Positions 58,671 to 64,000 of a stretch of DNA of 64,000 nt are shown here, in pieces. Made by a program: the position numbers and the translations under genes. Each line of letters starts with the position of its first letter. Within the stretch, counting starts at the first letter, position 1. The notes below the pieces were generated by a model. It made no database searches and was not told the DNA's origin. It saw nothing but the letters and a program-made list of their open reading frames with translations. The stretch lies in assembly GCA_029582165.1 (NCBI GenBank), contig CM055869.1:57733518-57797517 (forward strand), read 5' to 3'. The stretch comes from Portulaca oleracea (lineage: Eukaryota; Streptophyta; Magnoliopsida; Caryophyllales; Portulacaceae).

Positions 58671-61670
58671 GTGAAGTATTCCAAATAATCCAACCAGAAT
58701 TATCAAGAGTAAATGGACTTTTAACAACTAGAACGTTGAGACCAAATCAAATAGTCAAATTGTCAAAAGTCGCTGATAATAAAGGCCCATCATATCATTT
58801 ACAATCACTTAGCTCATTTATTTAGAAAACTTACTACATAAGAAGAAAGAGAAAGTTATACTTGTAATCACCCATGACAGGATTGTAGCTATAATACTCT
58901 AGCTCATTGAACTCATGGCAAGGCATCAACTCTATGCAATTGATTCCGAGCTCCTGCACAATACATCAGTTCGGGAAAATTCAGAGAGCCTGATAGTATA
59001 GAAAATTAAGCTATCGTTCTCAAGGAGCAATAATCTAGAACATACAAAGTTGTGACTTCAACACGCAGTTTATGTGATATGGTAATCTAACACTATAAGT
59101 TCAAAAAAGGGGGACAAATCATTTCAGAACTATAATGTATGAAACGTCTCATTGCCAACATGTATTTAAGGCATGGTTTGATATGGTTCAAATTTGGTCT
59201 CTTCACATTGTCTGCGCCACAGATTGTCTTAGTCCGAAGTAAATTGTCTTTAAGCAAACACAGAGCATAAATTGGACCATTAACCAATCGGTCATCAGTC
59301 TAATGGCAATGGGTTACATACAAAATGGAGAAAAGTGAAATAGGGGAAAGAAAGTGAGGGCATAATTGCTAGGATAATTAGTAAAAGATAAGCAAAGAGT
59401 TTCAACTTTCATCAAAACACAAACAAAGCCCACACTTGCAGAACTGTCATCATAAACTTCAACGACCATAAACCCAACCATAAAAGCATATATTTCAGGA
59501 TAAAAGTATAAAACATACAGCACAGGCAAAATTGGGGAAGCAAAAAAAAGTACCTTCAAGTGGTCAAGTTTCTCTACTACACCAAGATACGTGCCTGGGT
59601 ATTTTGTCCCGCTGGATTCATGCCTTGTAAACCCACGAACATGCATTTCATATATGATAAGATTTCGCTGTGGGTATTGCAGAGGTAGATCCCCTTGCCA
59701 ATCGAACTAAAGTCACCACAACGATGGATAAGTAAAACTGATTCCTCAAAATGTGTCAGAAGGATCAGGAATCAAGCACATTCCAGCAATGATATAGATT
59801 CACAATGAAGCAATTTATTGTTTTTTTTATTTTGATAAGTAATTCATAATGAAGCAATTGCTAGATGAAAATCATATAATATAAGAAAATTATTTAAGCA
59901 TTTCTTTAAGGGCATTTGAACCATGCCACATTTGCTAAGATTTGCCGATGTGGGACGAAAGATTTTCGGCAGGGAATAAGCCTTTACCTTCATTTATCTC
60001 TAAAGATTTTCATAAGTAAAGAGAAATAAATGTAATTATATAAAAGCTAGTAGAAAGTATATGTGAAGAGGTCTTAGAAAAGAAGGCCAAAGAAGTTCAT
60101 TTTGCAAATATTCTCAGTTACTAGAAGTTATGCCAAACACAACCTAGTAGCATCTTACAACAATTTAAGTAACAATCACAAATGTATTCGTAAAGTGGGT
60201 ACCTCGTCATTAGGAGACGGTATCATGCAAGCCATCTGGGGCCAGCAATCACCCTGAGGTTCCAACACACCATACTCCCCCCGGCTGATAACTGCCTAGA
60301 CAAGAATTAAAGCATATTAGATTGTTAGCATATAAATCTAAAGAATTCATCCGCTGAAGGTCGCCCTTTACATCTCAACCCAACAGTAATGATATATAGA
60401 CCACTAACTTTAGCATAAGGGTCCAACACTAGACGGGAAGGATCATAATAATGGCCTTCCTGTGGTGACATGGGTCCATCAAATCTGTACGCATAGAGCA
60501 TATCATCGAAGTTTCCCCGCAAAAACACGTGCCAGATATCCCCGGTCCTGTTGGTCAATGGATCAAGAGGGATTTCCTCAGTCACCCTCTTCTGCATCAC
60601 AAAATCCCTATCATCAGATGGAATATATGCTGACCTTTGAACAAAATACCAATCGTAAGATAAAAGAAACATACTCATCTATATCCAGATTAACAAACAG
60701 ATAACAAGAGGGCCATTCATAAGCACAAACTGGGTTGATCATTGATTTAGATTCTGCAATTTTCTCACAATGATTTACATGTTTTCACACCGCAAACTAC
60801 AATCATCAAAATTTACCAGGTTACTTGAATGTCTTCAGCTTTCCATGATTCCTCCAAATAGCAATGTGGACAATGAGTATGAATCAAGAACCATGGTGGC
60901 CACAATAACGTATAATTAGTCCTCCATTCATAGTCATGCTTCCACTTTCCAATTTAGGAACAATACCGATGATTAGAACTATCAATTTGGGTGGGTTGGG
61001 TTTTTGGTATGCTCCGTTCCGGGTTTGTTATATTTTGGGTTTGAAACCCCAGGTCGGTTTCGGGTCGGGTCAGCTTTGCCAGGACTACCGATGATCATAT
61101 CTTTCTTTGACTCTTTCTACTATTCGCCAAAGCCTTTTTCCCCCTCCAAGGTCACCCATTAGAAACCATACAATGATTCAACACAGAAAGACTAATCCTT
61201 TAGTCATGAGAATTGCCGACACAATCACCAACTTGTATGAAATTGTGTCATTTTCACATAATCATCCACCAAAAATCAATGCCAGTCCAGACTCTGCTAC
61301 CTCCCACAGTAAATCTTACTTGAATTACTTTAAGAATCAAAAGCACCCACAATTGATTTTTTCCTTCTTTTTTTTTTGGGTGGGGGTGGGGGTGGGGGTT
61401 TAATTTATCATGAAATTATACTATAGTCTATATCTAACTAAATTAAATACTGAGAAAACTGGGCCTCACCAAATAATTTATTCTGCAACCAATTACAGAA
61501 TCAATACTTAACCCCATGATCAAGACCAGTCCCTCTCATAAACTTTATGTAGTGCAATATCTACCCAAACTAAATAAACCTCAACAATTGACTTTTTTTT
61601 TCCTCAATCTTAAACATAATGAGTGACATAACATATTGACATTCATCAAGTGCACCCACATCTCATAATA

Positions 61671-61914
61671 TACTCCCTCCATTACATATTAATTATCGTC
61701 TTTGGAAATAGTGCAGTCAAATTTAAAAACTTTTGACCATAAATTTCTCAATATATACAATGAGTTGCTACATAAAATTACCACCATTGATTCGTAACCA
61801 AAAGTATAATACCGCAATTGTTAATAACATATTGTGTAAGAAATTATCGATCAAAGAGTGATATTGTAGACCATGAAAGTCAAAATTATCACAATTAATA
61901 TGGAACGGAGGGAG
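61671..61914. mobile_element. Stowaway-like MITE in copy B intron 1
   Basis: The termini TACTCCCTCCATTACATATT and (complement) TACTCCCTCCGTTCCATATT are flanked by TA. The equivalent intron of copy A retains only the part near 39,220-39,391, ending GGAATGGAGGGAGTAT. The insertion pre-dates the duplication and copy A has lost one end. Confidence 0.75.
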
Positions 61915-62252
61915 TATCAATCAAAACAACCCATAAAAATGCCCACAAAATACAAACAAACCCCAATTCAAACACCCCCCCCCCCCAAAAAAAAATTTCA
62001 AAACCCCAACCAAATTTATCAATTCACCTGCTGCAAATCTGATATCGTGATCAAACACAGCGTCGCAGAAACCGAATGAGCGGAAAACACAGCGAAATTC
62101 ACACCCCCATCACAGAGCGTCGCTCCAAGTGGTGCGGGAGAGCCCTGGGAGACCTCAAAACGCATCGTTTTGGGGGGTTTCTCGATCACCAACGCAGTCT
62201 CAATCTGGGCAGTTTCCTTAGCACGCATCAATAACAACCGATTGGTATTGAG

Positions 62253-62589
62253 CCTGGAAGTTAGAGAGGATTTCCGAGATACTCAAGCCTGTGGTATTTG
62301 TGGATTGTTTATTTTCTACTTCCTCTGTCATGGTGAGCTGTTCCTGTTGTGCATTGCAATTTTTTTTTTAGATTTGATTCGATTCAAATCTCATGGCCAT
62401 GTTTGGGTACACAATAATGGGAGACAAACTGCATGTTCTACTGTTGTTTTCTGTAGTATTGGTATTTAATTGCCTTAATATTCAAGATGGTCCTCTCTAT
62501 CTTTTGGATTTTATTCCCCTCACCCTGGTTTATCTACCGAAGCTTTTTGTGTCTGTGTTATGTTACCTGGTACTAAAAGTGCTGCTTCC
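62253..62589. other. Junction region between ISA3 copy B and the cytidylyltransferase remnant
   Basis: 337 bp with no recognisable exon of either gene. It begins where ISA3 similarity ends (TTAGAGAGGATTTCCGAG) and runs into decayed sequence before the first clear cytidylyltransferase block. A T-rich stretch near 62,361-62,370 precedes AGATTTGATTCG. Confidence 0.5.
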
Positions 62590-63790
62590 CATACATGACA
62601 CATACTTAGAGCTGCCCGACAGCTTGGAGATTTTTTACTTGTTGGCATTTACACTGATCAAACTGTCAGGTATCTGTTTTTCGTCTCATCTATGATCCCC
62701 CATCCCTAGGAGTTGTTTATGTATGTTTGGAAAGGAAAGTACTCCGAAGATACTTCAACCTTAAGTAGAACCCCATTTCGTCGGAATTTTTTAAAAAAAA
62801 GAAAAGGAAAGAGAAACTAAACATCCACTATACTACATTCCTTGACAAAACTATGTTACAAGTAATATGTTGTGTGTGTGTGTGTGTCTGTTGGGGTCAG
62901 ACTTTTAACAAAATGAATGTTATTTGTCAAGTTAGATAATCTTCTTTTCGAATAGAAAAACAGATTTAGGAAACTTTGTCCCATCCAATTATTTGACTCA
63001 AAATTTTTAAAGAAGCTTGCTTTATTAGGAACCGTCAGTGCTAGTCAAGAAGACAACCTTGAGTTGTCAATTGAACGAGTCGTTTGTTCCTTTGTGTTTA
63101 CCCTTTGATTAACATAGTCATAGACAGAACATTAGTGTGGTTATTATCCTCAAATTGTTCTCCCATTCCATTGGATCTCTAGAAGCATAACCGAGTTGTT
63201 ACATCGTGTAGTGAAATCCGAGGACCTGAGTATCCATTGATGAACTTACACAAGCGCAGTCTTAGCGTGTTGGGCTGTCGATATATTGATGAGATTATCA
63301 TGGGCGCACCGTGGGAAGTCATGGAAATGGTTTGTAGTTTTTTGTGATCTTTCGCTTTATGTGATAAATTGGCCATGCTTATGATGTACATGAGGCACTC
63401 AGAGTGGTATGCTAATACTTCTTTCGATCTGTATTTTCCCTTGAAAACAGATAAAGACATTCAACATTTGCTTGGTTGTCAATGGAACAGTGTCAGAGCC
63501 CAATCCTCTGGTTGATGTAAGTTTGCACCCGAACCCCAGTCTGTGCTCAACGTAGGCCTGGCTCACTTGTGTAAATATGTAAAAACATAATTATTGTTGT
63601 TGGTTCAAGATGAATATCCTATGCATGTGCATGAAATGCTCTCACTTATGTAAATATGTTCAAACTTCAGGGTAATACTGATCAATATTCAGTCCCCAAG
63701 GACAAGGGTTTTCGGGTGATCGAAAGTCCTAAACGCATCACCACATCCTACGTGGCACAAAGAATTATGTCCAATCATAAAACTCACGAG
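62590..63790 (+). pseudogene. Ethanolamine-phosphate cytidylyltransferase fragment (second catalytic domain)
   Basis: The intact enzyme makes CDP-ethanolamine for phosphatidylethanolamine synthesis and has two tandem cytidylyltransferase domains. Here four blocks of the second domain are seen: ~62,600-62,669 (LRAARQLGDFLLVGIYTDQT), 63,212-63,329 (EIRGPEYPLMNLHKRSL, then LGCRYIDEIIMGAPWEV), 63,451-63,516 (KTFNICLVVNGTVSEPNP) and 63,671-63,790 (NTDQYSVPKDKGFRVIESPK, then RITTSY). GT/AG borders and phases are kept between the blocks. The whole first domain is missing. In the first block an in-frame TGA sits just before HILRAAR, where the HxGH nucleotide-binding motif should be, and the upstream DGAFDLFHAGH-like part is not readable. 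The remaining exons, if any, lie past the window. Most likely it is a truncated pseudogene. Confidence 0.78.
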
Positions 63791-64000
63791 GTATGACGTT
63801 TTTTGCCATTATGCACTAGTCTGTTTTCTGCATCGGGCAACCAAAAAGCTAAAGGAGTCATTTGAGACTACTCTCATGGGACCCCCATGTCCCCCTAGAT
63901 TTCGCATTTGGGTCATTCGAGCCAGGCCTGTGTTGGGTCATGCTGAGGAGGTCAACAAGTTTTGGGTTGGATTGATTTTGGGTCGCTTTATTTTTAACCA
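63791..64000 (+). other. Probable intron after the last visible cytidylyltransferase exon
   Basis: It begins with GTATGACG directly after the exon ending ACTCACGAG. It contains no recognisable coding block before the window ends. Confidence 0.5.

Larger units (their letters stand above)
52137..62252 (-). pseudogene. ISA3: Isoamylase 3, inverted copy B: full exon set but no transit-peptide part
   Basis: Exons on the minus strand: 62252-62028 (partial exon 1), 60591-60409, 60295-60203, 59706-59554, 58953-58862, 58142-58001, 57933-57826, 57383-57298, 56961-56890, 56773-56647, 56197-56111, 55610-55518, 54976-54818, 54159-54076, 53842-53762, 53674-53592, 53505-53388, 52400-52137. Every exon from 2 to 17 has the same length as in copy A, and all splice dinucleotides are kept. 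Catalytic Asp, Glu and Asp (FRFDLAS, AEAWD, AHDGF) are present. Similarity to copy A stops abruptly near 62,252, so the first ~45 codons are lost and a TGA lies upstream in phase. The first in-frame ATG is at 62,228 (MRAKETAQ), which would give 741 residues without a plastid signal. Changes such as SLWD to SLRD and VLGPQGN to VLEPQGD hint at relaxed constraint. It is called a pseudogene for the lost start; an expressed cytosolic form is not excluded. Confidence 0.8.

Overview
The window is nuclear DNA of a flowering plant, most likely a eudicot. It has AT-rich intergenic DNA, spliced genes with GT/AG introns, a plant isoamylase gene, Athila-type and copia-type LTR retrotransposons and many MITEs. 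The species cannot be fixed from the sequence alone.

Layout. 1-16,229 is gene-poor. It holds one tRNA-Lys(UUU)-like gene on the minus strand (5,943-6,014), two non-autonomous hAT elements with 8-bp target-site duplications (1,561-2,436 and 10,010-10,694), Stowaway-like MITEs, a foldback element, and a retroposed sequence with poly-A and a 12-bp target duplication (13,279-15,157). 16,230-37,579 is a three-level retrotransposon nest. A copia element (237-bp LTRs, TSD AAATA) was hit in its primer-binding site by a 16.5-kb Athila-like gypsy element (TSD GGTAT). The env-like ORF of the gypsy element was in turn hit by a 3.1-kb solo LTR (TSD TCGGG). 37,605-38,362 is a MITE cluster with another hAT element inside it.

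The genic part begins at 38,682 with an apparently intact 18-exon gene for chloroplast isoamylase 3 (ISA3, starch debranching, 794 residues). A second ISA3 copy lies at 52,137-62,252 on the opposite strand, tail to tail with the first. All 18 exon frames and splice sites can be read in it, but it lacks the first half of exon 1, which encodes the transit peptide. Between the two is a two-exon Gfo/Idh/MocA-type oxidoreductase gene on the minus strand. Its intron carries a (AG)n tract of about 139 bp starting next to the splice donor, and its first exon has a one-base frame break. At the right edge (62,590 to the end) is a 5'-truncated, decayed piece of an ethanolamine-phosphate cytidylyltransferase gene, adjoining the point where ISA3 copy B is also cut.

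The most unusual signal is a 12-bp palindrome, GCACGATCGTGC, repeated with small variations more than 20 times in the gypsy element. One array lies in the LTR upstream of a TATA-like box. The other is internal, between pol and the env-like ORF, and is followed by a TTTTAAA motif and four telo-boxes (AAACCCTAA). This arrangement suggests a second, internal promoter for the env-like ORF. The claim is inference and is given as a finding with tests.
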